Assembly: GCF_018255755.1 (NCBI RefSeq)
Contig: NZ_CP073766.1
Coordinates: forward strand, 124,001 to 188,000
Direction of reading: 5' to 3'
Origin: Chitinophaga sp. HK235
GTDB taxonomy: Bacteria; Bacteroidota; Bacteroidia; Chitinophagales; Chitinophagaceae
Length of the DNA stretch: 64,000 nucleotides
Shown here one piece after another: positions 27,801 to 33,340 of this stretch; position 1 is the first letter of the stretch; every line of letters starts with the position of its first letter. A program made the position numbers and the translations under genes. The notes beneath the pieces are model-generated. The model saw nothing but the letters and a program-made list of their open reading frames with translations, ran no database searches and was not told the origin of the DNA.

Positions 27801-29594
27801 TCCGATTTGAGGAAACAACTAAAAGCCTTGCTGCCTGATTACATGATCCCTTCCTATTATGTGCAGCTGGAAGCGCTGCCGTTGATGTCCAATGGAAAGG
27901 TGAACAAAAAACAACTGCCTGATCCGGCTGAAGGTAACCTGGAAACCGGGACTGAATACGTAGCACCGCTGGATGCTGCAGAACAACGTTTAGCCGCCAT
28001 ATGGGAAACGTTGTTAGGCAGAAAGCGGGTGGGCCGCCATGATGACTTCTTTGCGCTGGGGGGCCACAGTTTAAAGGTGATCAGCCTGATTGCGCAGATC
28101 CATAAAGAGTTTGGAGTTAAACCGGGCATACGGGATGTATTTAATAACCCTACCATAAAAGAACTTGCCGGCGTTATGCGGGAAGCGCAGCAGGAAACGC
28201 ACACCGTTATTCATCCTGCGGTGGCCATGGCGGATTATCCGCTTTCTTACGAACAGAGAAAGCTGTGGATAGCCAGTCAGGTAAAAAACGCTTCCGTGGC
28301 ATTAAATGTATCCTACCAGCTGGAAATAGCTGCCGATATTGATTACGACCGGTTTAAAAACGCAGTAGCGGCGGTCACCGCGCGCCATGAAATGTTGCGG
28401 ACGGTATATAAAAGAAACGAAACGGGAGAAGTACGGCAGCGGATAATACCGATGGAGCAGTTTACATTGCCCGTCTCTTATAAAGAAACAACAAGTGAAG
28501 CGGCATTAAAGCAATATATGGATGAAGACAGAACGGCAGCTTTTGATCTCGAAAACGGGCCTTTGTTCAGCATCACCCTCTTCAGAAAAGCCGGGGGCAG
28601 CGCTGTGTTGTTCTTTAATATGCATCATATCATTGGTGACGGGCCTTCCATGGAAGTGCTTCACCGGGAAATAATGCACTACTACCGGGAGGGGAATGCT
28701 GCTGTAACGGAACCGTTGCCGGTGCATTACAAGGACTATGCGGTTTGGCAGGAGGCGGAACTGCAGGGTAAAAGGGCTGAAAGACCAGTGAAATACTGGC
28801 AGGAGCAATTCAGGAACGGCATCCCTCAGGTGCAGCTGCCATTTGAAAAAAGTCGTCCCAAAGCCTTTACCTATATGGGCAATGCTATGTACTTCCATTC
28901 CGGAAGTATGATAAAAGCCGGCCTTTTAAAGCGTACAGAAGAACTCAGGGGTAGTATGTACACCACTATTCTGTTTATCGTCAAGGCGCTTTTGTACAGG
29001 TACACCGCGGCCTCCCGGATAATGATAGGCTCTTCTTTCTCCACAAGAGTACACAGCGATTTAAATGACCAGATCGGTTTTTATGTCAATAACCTGCCGG
29101 TGATCACGCGGTTGAATACCCACGATGCTTTAAAGGATATATACAATCAGCTGAAAGAAAATGTCTTCACTATCAGCGAGTATTCCTGGTATCCTATGGA
29201 ATTGCTGGCAGACAAGATCGGCTACCATTACGATCCTGCGTATCCCGGTGTATTCAACGTGCTGGTGGACTATCACAAACAGAGCGGCGAAGCCGCCGGG
29301 TCATCATCGCCGGAAACCCATACCAGATACCGCGAAAACGTTCCCTGTCAGTTTGATCTCACCATCGAAGTGATGGAAACAGCGAATGGCCTGAGTTGGG
29401 TGATCATCTACAACAATTCGCTTTTTGATGATATCCGGATGGAAATATTTAAACAGCGGCTGGAACATTTGACCGGAATGGTGGCCGACCAGCATGTCAA
29501 CTTTGAATCTGTCAGCTTGCCAGAACTGATCCGGGATGAAACGGCATTAGGTAACAAAGCCCTCAAGGAGCAACTGTCTCAGGAAAATTTTTAG
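17562..29594 (+). CDS. Three-module NRPS, C-A-T-C-A-T-E-C-A-T-C
   Basis: A 4010-residue synthetase. Order: C0 (1-430, HHIIIDR near 133), A1 (445-925), T1 (GGHS, Ser969), C1 (1022-1455, HHIISDG), A2 (1483-1960), T2 (GGDS, Ser2009), E (2060-2495, HHLVVDG, GHGRE), C2 (2520-2955, LSPLQKGM and HHIIMDG, a DCL type as expected after E), A3 (2972-3450), T3 (GGHS), C3 (3555-3990, HHIIGDG). A1 reads DFWSVGMVHK, one or two substitutions from the threonine code DFWNIGMVHK. A2 reads DGFFLGVTFK, close to the isoleucine code, and is followed by E, so a D-residue is expected. A3 reads VGWEITTDVK and lacks Asp235. The protein ends in a C domain whose acceptor A-T is on the protein starting at 32631. The start ATG is 40 bases after the upstream stop, with no Shine-Dalgarno. 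The C-terminus ends in Phe. Confidence 0.97.
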   Translation: MRCLSSYHQQRLWFIDHFEKDNLYKGGPVYHNMALGFKMDGNFSAAAISDAVKALADIHPVLRTILINEENTIWQDIKDTAEINIADIVKPEEDLAANLERLRQRPFEFEKELLFRCYYELKEEAVICCFVIHHIIIDRTSLPVLRDVFVQLLSGKAPEALPVTYDKFSDWQNSLTKDDLEPLLFYWKNKLRNLQVLYFVTDHPREQIHIYRSCTVSRNIEKPAIVDFCARQGIPARQLFLAVYKMALSRLTGLSDIVIGSMMDVRPVGIEGLTGPLDNWVVLRTLIDTDHSLMENLKSVGREWSETAAFKTMPFDKLVLDLNPQKDMSRTALFDVAYNFETDSLKNEHVTSIGANNEGLGKYDFNLLIRENDQDYQLFLTYNELYFNDYTVDAIVDLMNRLMVTLLTSPDTLLKDVPLVSSNIKVSAFRQTETLVLNENDSIISRFNEQVKKSGDSPAVAFMDTTLTYRELDVRSGQLANYLRERYTIHPEDGIAIILPKTEQLIVAILAVLKLAAVYVPIDPSYPEERKTFILEDAACKAVIDEVFLAEHREAIAVASPEAPPVTIGRNNLAYIIYTSGSTGKPKGVMIVHGNVISLLDSSLLKFDFTENDTWSLFHSYCFDFSVWEIFGALLTGGKLLVLNHEQVKNHQLFIKLMRQHQVTVFSQTPSAFYNFIALGEDVDSLRYIVFGGESLHAEKLEVWYKAHPGVKLVNMYGITETTVHVTFKLLTETAVQQSLNNVGIPLLFANVYVLDKDKNLLPFGRQGEMYISGTGVARGYINRPELSAERFVACPFDDNGVMYRSGDLARFLPSGELEYLGRADDQVKIRGYRIELDEIKKHIESHPDVVISAVVVVNLPDGDKAIAAYVVTKEHGSIDVVRAYLASRVPEYMVPAFWVRLEDMPINANGKVDQRRLPSPIGLTDGEEQEILPPETKTEIGLAGIWEELLNTSRISLTDNFFKLGGHSLKAIRLIGLIHKQFNVLLELKHIFSNPTLREQALLITSGTGSAFNAIDRVPEADHYAISPAQSRLWILSQYEEALVSYNMPGHVVLNGMYDTTLFQRAVEAVIDRHEILRTVFVMDASGEIRQQVADREIPGFEIGYEDFRGEEDKARAYIAADAYRPFDLEQGPLLRAALLQVSDDRYIFYYNLHHIISDGWSMKILERDVMGYYEAFKSGVAPGLPALPIQYRDYAAWQLRQLETARYADDRAFWQNILSGELPVLDLPAYTSRPIIKTYNGRRLSTYISPSLTGALNNYCREHGGSLFMGLLAVWNVLCHRYTSLEDIITGTPVAGREHSDLEDQIGFYINTLALRNSVVPHESFDAFFERIKENTLEAYEHQQYPFDRLVDDLGLKYDTSRSVLFDVMLVLQNAGENRNDTAVAEDNLHQVKDHGPAVAKFDLQVAFQETGDALLFSVNYNTDVYDREMIERLIVHYKRLVAALMENPDVLLGAVEYLQASEKDELLYRFNPTKIDYPREKTVADLFAEQAAICPDSTAVVFEGRELTYRELEVRSNRLAHYLITHYHVEREDLISIRLERSEWMIIAILGILKAGAAYVPIDPGYPAGRIAYMEEDSHCKVSITEVLLSGFERAEGLPESRPVVTITPDQLAYVMYTSGSTGRPKGVMISHINIVRLVKNTNYVHVGEGDRVLGLSNFSFDGSTFDVFMPLLNGGAVVICTKDGLLNVQSLSEIIAKERVDSFFVTTAFFNVLTDAAPESLKRLKYVLVGGERVSQEHMRRFKERYPTVRLMNVYGPTENTTFSTYYEIKLPVNKTIPIGVPIANSTCLVLDANNKLVPVGVPGQICLSGDGLSRGYLNAPALTAEKFVPHPYEANARLYKTGDLGRWLPDGNIEFIGRKDNQIKVRGHRIETGEIEAALLSQDFIIQAVVDVKKIGEDHTIVAYIVPAANEQLDKALLKERLRVDLPAYMLPSYYVEVKALPLTSNGKVDKEALPPVGEADLIREEYIAPQTAAEHLLIAIWKDVLKQSTVGVMDNFYDLGGDSIKSIQVISRLREQNYQVKASQILQNPVLRNLARLLKTTTIEIDQSLVTGEVTLTPIQHYFLHGSHFKNKHHFNQSVVLQSSQSLRSDWVAACAAKLAEHHDALRMSFSLNGSDWEQFNNADIQDVYTFFDLGQEENDIAAMGEIGQQIQSGFDIRDGNLFKVVHFRLKSGDRLALIAHHLVVDGVSWRIMLEDLNVLYQQIQNGHPLALPRKTSSYKTWASSLKTVVEKEQRWEKERAYWENIIQQGAHHGLPVRENAGEQHKLDRTAGFSLEKEQTKKLLTRLHHTYNTDINDLLLTALVRALGQTLAVRKVSVQLEGHGREDLKNEVDVSRTVGWFTSVYPVILETAGGSLEKDLVLVKENLRTIPNKGIGYGMLKYLSGQGLPEAPTQIVFNYLGDFGARNIGAKADAVFEFSADYFGASSATVNEDDSLLQVSGITVDGVFTANIKYNAALFDVPVIEALAANYKEQLSALITTLENNHQRILTPSDLTYKGLSIEELHGRNEAGTLEDVYQLSPLQKGMYYHWLAAPDSATYFEQFFYKAHVTNFNRDNIERAFNKLIQRHAVLRTRFDTSDAGELIQEVHTITEGDIAFLRAADEDQVIEDIRQADIRKGFALDTPYPIRLRVIAFDADTYGFLWSFHHIIMDGWCMSILYKDFCKFLTAEEQGVTLSFPDVAPYSRYVEWINNFNPDDSLAYWNNYLTDYNSRAEIPFKKQQKATDIYGKERFMIDGELFGKINDLTKSLNVTQNTFMQAVWGMLLSRYNNTKAVVFGAVVSGRPPELAGTEQMVGLFINTIPVRIQYSRKDTPKDILLRVQEEGIAGSQHHYLNIVDIQEQSALGKNLLHHVLVFENYPVKEIVENDIHQTLSAYQIQSDSVSVFERTNFDFGISMAPADHFISVALNYNKALYDENDIKRVVSHFHRLIAAFAECTDQPVIELEYLTAGERKELLESLNNTDVDFSDGKTLIEKFEKQVISTPDNFAVIFQDQRLTYRQLNELSNRFSWFLINEYDIVPGDIVGIQLERSAMFVAILIGVLKARACSAPIDVAAPEQQKKYIAANAKMIITEKEVMVFDRHSNLYKTENLYLDYRLQDLIYIIYTSGSTGVPKGCMLENAGVVNHVNDKVQSLALNETSVICHASKMNFVGGIWQFWAPLSTGGTLVLTPMEELQDIAALLDTTVKHGVSMLEVIPSQLNMVFSLGQEHKLSHIETLILTGEPLTPSYVNKFFDINPDIRIINTYGQTECSDVTTSYTMQGRLEDEKILIGTPICNTQMYILDEDMNLCARGVVGELCTSGVGVSRGYLHQEELTREKFVDHPFKTGERLYKTGDLGRWLPNGNLEVLGRKDDQIKIRGYRISLGEVENALLSVKDVKNAVVLPKLYGEEKVIVAYFTAKAAMNGSDLRKQLKALLPDYMIPSYYVQLEALPLMSNGKVNKKQLPDPAEGNLETGTEYVAPLDAAEQRLAAIWETLLGRKRVGRHDDFFALGGHSLKVISLIAQIHKEFGVKPGIRDVFNNPTIKELAGVMREAQQETHTVIHPAVAMADYPLSYEQRKLWIASQVKNASVALNVSYQLEIAADIDYDRFKNAVAAVTARHEMLRTVYKRNETGEVRQRIIPMEQFTLPVSYKETTSEAALKQYMDEDRTAAFDLENGPLFSITLFRKAGGSAVLFFNMHHIIGDGPSMEVLHREIMHYYREGNAAVTEPLPVHYKDYAVWQEAELQGKRAERPVKYWQEQFRNGIPQVQLPFEKSRPKAFTYMGNAMYFHSGSMIKAGLLKRTEELRGSMYTTILFIVKALLYRYTAASRIMIGSSFSTRVHSDLNDQIGFYVNNLPVITRLNTHDALKDIYNQLKENVFTISEYSWYPMELLADKIGYHYDPAYPGVFNVLVDYHKQSGEAAGSSSPETHTRYRENVPCQFDLTIEVMETANGLSWVIIYNNSLFDDIRMEIFKQRLEHLTGMVADQHVNFESVSLPELIRDETALGNKALKEQLSQENF
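26484..27930 (+). other. Adenylation domain lacking Asp235 (module M8)
   Basis: The A4 core that normally reads FDxSxW is FVGGIW, so the aspartate that binds the alpha-amino group is Val. The code reads VGWEITTDVK, and the A10 lysine is kept (NGKVNK, with Asn for the usual Asp). The A2 core is also off-consensus (ACSAPID for AAYVPID). Val at 235 is known from the beta-alanine code (VDxVISxGDK), so a beta-amino acid is the best guess. Glu278 could contact a second amine. All other motifs look functional: YTSGSTGVPKG, LYKTGDLG, KIRGYRISLGE. Confidence 0.8.
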
Positions 29595-29648
29595 CACAAC
29601 CTCTCATAACCAATAAACTTTTTAGTTGACTCAAAAAATCTATGCATT

Positions 29649-31007
29649 ATGATTAAATCATTAATTCATTCGATGATAGTATGTCCGGACATGACCAAAG
29701 ACTATCCCAAAATAGAGTATGGATCTGGAGTTTACCTGTACGATAAACAGGGAAAGAGATATCTGGATGGCGCTGCAGGTTCCTCTTCGGTGTCGAACCT
29801 GGGATATGGCAGGCAGGAAATCATAGCTGCCGCCACGGAACAGATGTCTAAAGTAGCGGTTCTGCCTACGCACGCATTCAGTGCGGAGGTGGTGGAACGT
29901 TACCTCGACAGGCTGGTGAATTTTGCTCCGGAAGGATTTAAGCGGGCATGGACGGTAATGAGTGGAACAGAAGCGGTGGAAAATGCGGTGAAGCTTGCCC
30001 TGCAATACCATCAGCTGATGGGAGAACCCAATCGTTATAAAATAATATCCCGCTGGAATACTTACCATGGCAATTCTGTGTTCATGCTGGACATTGGTGG
30101 CATGAAAGCGCGCAGAGAGGCTTACAGCAAATGGTTGAACAACTTCCCGCATATTTCCCCTGCTTATAGCTACAGAAAGCCGGAGGGTATGACGGAAGAA
30201 GAATACGTATTGTCACTGCTGAAGGAATTTGAAAACACCATCATCGAAGCAGACCCGGAAACAGTAGCTGCATTTGTGGCAGAGCCGGTAGTGGCCGCCG
30301 CTATGGGTGCTGTACCTCCGCCGGAAGGCTATTTCAAAGGTATCCGCCGTATCTGCGATAAATACGGGATACTGTTTGTTTCTGATGAAATCTTATCAGG
30401 ATTTGGCAGGACAGGTAAAAATTTCGGCATCAGCAATTTTGGCGTTAAACCGGATATCATCGCTGCAGGCAAAGGTATCAGCGGCGGCTATTTCCCGCTG
30501 TCTGCCGTGATTGCGTCTGAAAAAGTAGTGACGCCGTTTGTGGACACCAAATCACCGTTCCTCGGCGGACACACTTTTGCCTGCAACCCCGTGGGCGCTG
30601 CGGTGGGCAATTGTGTCCTCGATATCATCGAAAGAGAACAACTGATACAAAGGTCCAAAGAAATGGGAGACATCTTCCTGGAAAAACTCCGTGGGCTATA
30701 CGAATATGACATTGTGGGAGATGTGCGCGGCGTAGGGCTGCAATGCGGTATTGAGCTGGTGCAGGACAGGGAGACAAAAGAACCATTCCCGAAGGAACTG
30801 CTGCTCTCCAAAAAAATAGGAGAAAGGTCGATCCAGAAAGGAGTAGTGCTATACCCCGGCAGAGGCTCTGTTGATGGTGTACTGGGTGATCATATCATGA
30901 TAACGCCTCCTTTTATTATTGATGAAGAACAACTGGAGACCATTGTCTCTACCGTAAAAGACTGTATAGAAGAGGTTTCTGTGGAATTAAAACAATTTAC
31001 CAAATAG
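29649..31007 (+). CDS. Class III PLP-dependent aminotransferase
   Basis: A 452-residue fold-type I aminotransferase of the class III (omega/acetylornithine) group. Asp246 in FVSDEILSGFGRTG would bind the PLP pyridine nitrogen, and Lys275 in AAGKGISGGYFPL is the Schiff-base lysine. Length and motifs fit enzymes such as diaminobutyrate, ornithine or omega-amino acid aminotransferases; I cannot choose between them. In context it should make or process a non-protein amino acid for the synthetases. The next adenylation domain downstream (M9, DIWEINTDDK) has acidic pocket residues that could suit a diamino acid. It lies 54 bases after the NRPS and 7 bases before the CmlA-like gene, so the two tailoring genes are probably co-translated. 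A second Met at 29673 is a possible alternative start. Confidence 0.88.
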   Translation: MIKSLIHSMIVCPDMTKDYPKIEYGSGVYLYDKQGKRYLDGAAGSSSVSNLGYGRQEIIAAATEQMSKVAVLPTHAFSAEVVERYLDRLVNFAPEGFKRAWTVMSGTEAVENAVKLALQYHQLMGEPNRYKIISRWNTYHGNSVFMLDIGGMKARREAYSKWLNNFPHISPAYSYRKPEGMTEEEYVLSLLKEFENTIIEADPETVAAFVAEPVVAAAMGAVPPPEGYFKGIRRICDKYGILFVSDEILSGFGRTGKNFGISNFGVKPDIIAAGKGISGGYFPLSAVIASEKVVTPFVDTKSPFLGGHTFACNPVGAAVGNCVLDIIEREQLIQRSKEMGDIFLEKLRGLYEYDIVGDVRGVGLQCGIELVQDRETKEPFPKELLLSKKIGERSIQKGVVLYPGRGSVDGVLGDHIMITPPFIIDEEQLETIVSTVKDCIEEVSVELKQFTK

Positions 31008-31014
31008 TTGAGCG

Positions 31015-32616
31015 ATGAGTAGCGACAACAAATATTACCTGAAACTGAATGTGGCCATTGAAGCGCTGATAGACCGGTGGTATGCATGGTCGCATTTGGT
31101 TTCTCCCGCTACCGCGGCCATGAATATCAAAGACAGGCACGTCAAAATCATGAAGTCCTATGTGAAGAACCCGAAGATCCATGAGGCGGCGGTAAAAAGA
31201 CCTGAAATGCGCGGCGGACCATTTATTGACTACGGCGGACAAAGGGTGGACGAGATTGAACAACTGCTGGAAACGACCATGGAAAAAAGGGCGAATATGC
31301 TGAAGTTCAATGAGGCAGTACATGAGCTCAACGGCATGTTGCAGAAAGAAGCCGCCGGATATTCCCTGAACCCGTTGTACGATAAAGTACCCGACATCTT
31401 AAAAGGATATGTTGAACTGTACTATGATCTGAATGATCAGGCGAACTTCCGCTTTTTTGAGGCGTTGCTTTACAAGAGCGAATACTATGATGAATCCACT
31501 CAGTCTGTTTCATTGCAGCTGATCGAAGCAGACGATGATCGTTCCTTTGTATTAAGTACGCCGCGCCTGGATGACGAACACCTGTTACATCTGGACGTGA
31601 AGTTTAAGGATAACGTTATTGATAAGTTGTTTAAAATGAAGCGTATCCCGGGCAGCTACGATGAAATCAAAGAGGAGCTGCAGATAAAGCCGGAACAGGA
31701 AGTACTTTTCAGGAGCTTTTTCACCGAAGAACCTCCGGCAAAATACCAGCCTTACACCGGAAGCGGGATCAGGACCCGGTATTTTGGCCACGCCTGCGTA
31801 CTGGTGGAAACCAACGAGATGTCGATCCTTGTTGACCCGGTGATTAGCTATGATGGCTATGAAACAGAAGTGAACAGATACACGATCAACGATCTGCCCG
31901 AAAAAATCGATTATGTGTTGATCACCCATAACCATCAGGACCATGTGCTACTGGAAACGCTCCTGCAGCTGCGCCACAGCATCAAACATCTTGTTGTTCC
32001 CAGCTGTGGCAAAGGAAACCTTCAAGATCCCAGCCTTAAACTGATGTTCAATAATATCGGGTTCAATAATGTGATTGAGCTGGATGATATGGAGTCCATT
32101 ACGATGGACAAATGTACTATCACCGGCTTACCCTTTCTGGGAGAGCATTCGGACCTGGATGTGAGAAGCAAGCTGTGTTATCATGTGAAGCTGCATAACA
32201 GCTTCCGGGTGATGTTTGCTGCCGACTCCTGTAACGTACAGTCGGATCTGTATAAGCGGGTACACGCCATCATGGGCAACATCGACGTGCTGTTCCTCGG
32301 AATGGAATGCGATGGCGCGCCGCTGACCTGGTTATACGGCCCGCTGCTGTCCCTGCCTATGGAGCGCGATAAAGATCATTCGCGGCGGCTGGCAGGTTGT
32401 GATTACAATCAGGGAAAAGATCTGGTAGACATTTTCCACCCCAGAAATGTTTTCGTGTATGCGATGGGGATGGAGCCATGGCTCGAATTTATCAGTTCCA
32501 TAAAATACACAGACCAGTCCCGGCCTATTGTGGAATCAAACAAGCTGGTAGACAAATGCAATAGCATGGGTATTGACGCAGAGCGTCTGTTTGGAGAAAA
32601 AACCATTGAGTACTAA
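31015..32616 (+). CDS. CmlA-type diiron beta-hydroxylase (metallo-beta-lactamase fold)
   Basis: A 533-residue protein with an N-terminal domain of about 250 residues and a C-terminal metallo-beta-lactamase-fold domain, the layout and length of CmlA (532 residues) of chloramphenicol biosynthesis. The metal motif is His305, His307, Asp309 and His310 (THNHQDH), with Glu377 (LGEHSD) and Asp404 (FAADSCN) as further ligands and His475 (IFHPRN) as a candidate for the last one. From memory, CmlA uses residues numbered 305, 307, 309, 310, 377 and 403, an almost exact match. CmlA is a dinuclear-iron oxygenase that beta-hydroxylates an aminoacyl group on an NRPS T domain. A partner A-T may be in the NRPS starting 14 bases downstream. 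A plain hydrolase is unlikely because of the large N-terminal domain, the Glu ligand and the context. Confidence 0.9.
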   Translation: MSSDNKYYLKLNVAIEALIDRWYAWSHLVSPATAAMNIKDRHVKIMKSYVKNPKIHEAAVKRPEMRGGPFIDYGGQRVDEIEQLLETTMEKRANMLKFNEAVHELNGMLQKEAAGYSLNPLYDKVPDILKGYVELYYDLNDQANFRFFEALLYKSEYYDESTQSVSLQLIEADDDRSFVLSTPRLDDEHLLHLDVKFKDNVIDKLFKMKRIPGSYDEIKEELQIKPEQEVLFRSFFTEEPPAKYQPYTGSGIRTRYFGHACVLVETNEMSILVDPVISYDGYETEVNRYTINDLPEKIDYVLITHNHQDHVLLETLLQLRHSIKHLVVPSCGKGNLQDPSLKLMFNNIGFNNVIELDDMESITMDKCTITGLPFLGEHSDLDVRSKLCYHVKLHNSFRVMFAADSCNVQSDLYKRVHAIMGNIDVLFLGMECDGAPLTWLYGPLLSLPMERDKDHSRRLAGCDYNQGKDLVDIFHPRNVFVYAMGMEPWLEFISSIKYTDQSRPIVESNKLVDKCNSMGIDAERLFGEKTIEY

Positions 32617-32630
32617 TAAATAATTGTATC

Positions 32631-33340
32631 ATGAATAAAGACGAATTGTTAAAAAGGGCCAGGAATGAGGATTTTTGGAGTATGCAGCTTAAAAAGGCGG
32701 GTCCCGGTGAAAACAGGCTGTTTCTAAATATTGAAGAAGTAAAAAACAATGCGGCAAGCTCTTCTGAAATCATCTATTTGAAAGAATCAGATACTGAAAA
32801 AGTGCGGCACCTTTGTAATGAATCTGATTTATTGATATACAATTTTTATGCTACTGCACTACATATTTTATTTCATTTTTATGGAGAAAGAAAGGTAATA
32901 TTTCTTTCTCCATCCACCCGACTGGAAGAGACAGAAACAACGGAAAAGTTCTTCCTGATGATGGATGACATTGACATGAAGGAGAGCTTTAAGACGCTTT
33001 TCTCTTCCCGGAAAGAATCCTTACTGAACGCCATCAACCATACCGTTGACCGGGATGCCATCCTCGCGCTCTTTGATACCCGGGATTATGCCGGGCTTCA
33101 GCCTGTATACGCTTTGTGTGTGGATGGCCATGTATCGGACGCATGTAAGAAACTGACACAGGTGATTTTCCACTTTAATGTGTCTTCCTCAACACCATCG
33201 CTGGAGATTTTCTGCAAAAGAGAATTGTACGATGAAAAGATGCCGGAGCTGTTCGGAGACAACTTTAATGCGCTGCTGGGACAGATCATCAGCCGGATAT
33301 ATGAGCCGGTGAAAGACCTGAACTGGATGGGCAGCCGTGA
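32631..33340 (+). other. Truncated condensation domain (C-terminal lobe only)
   Basis: The first 235 or so residues begin where a C domain reaches its mid-region (DFWSMQLKKAG corresponds to xYWxxQLxG) and run to the normal C-A linker. The whole N-terminal lobe with HHxxxDG is missing. The coding frame is clean and the upstream gene ends 14 bases before, so there is no room for a lost half. It cannot condense and may act as a docking or interface element. Confidence 0.75.

Noticed and set aside
31015..32616. Simple metallo-beta-lactamase or resistance hydrolase
   Set aside because: The 250-residue N-terminal domain, total length and Glu377 ligand match CmlA-type oxygenases instead.
32617..33340. 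Half C domain as a frameshifted pseudogene
   Set aside because: Only 14 bases separate it from the upstream stop, the frame is open and all downstream domains are intact, so nothing suggests that a missing lobe is encoded nearby.
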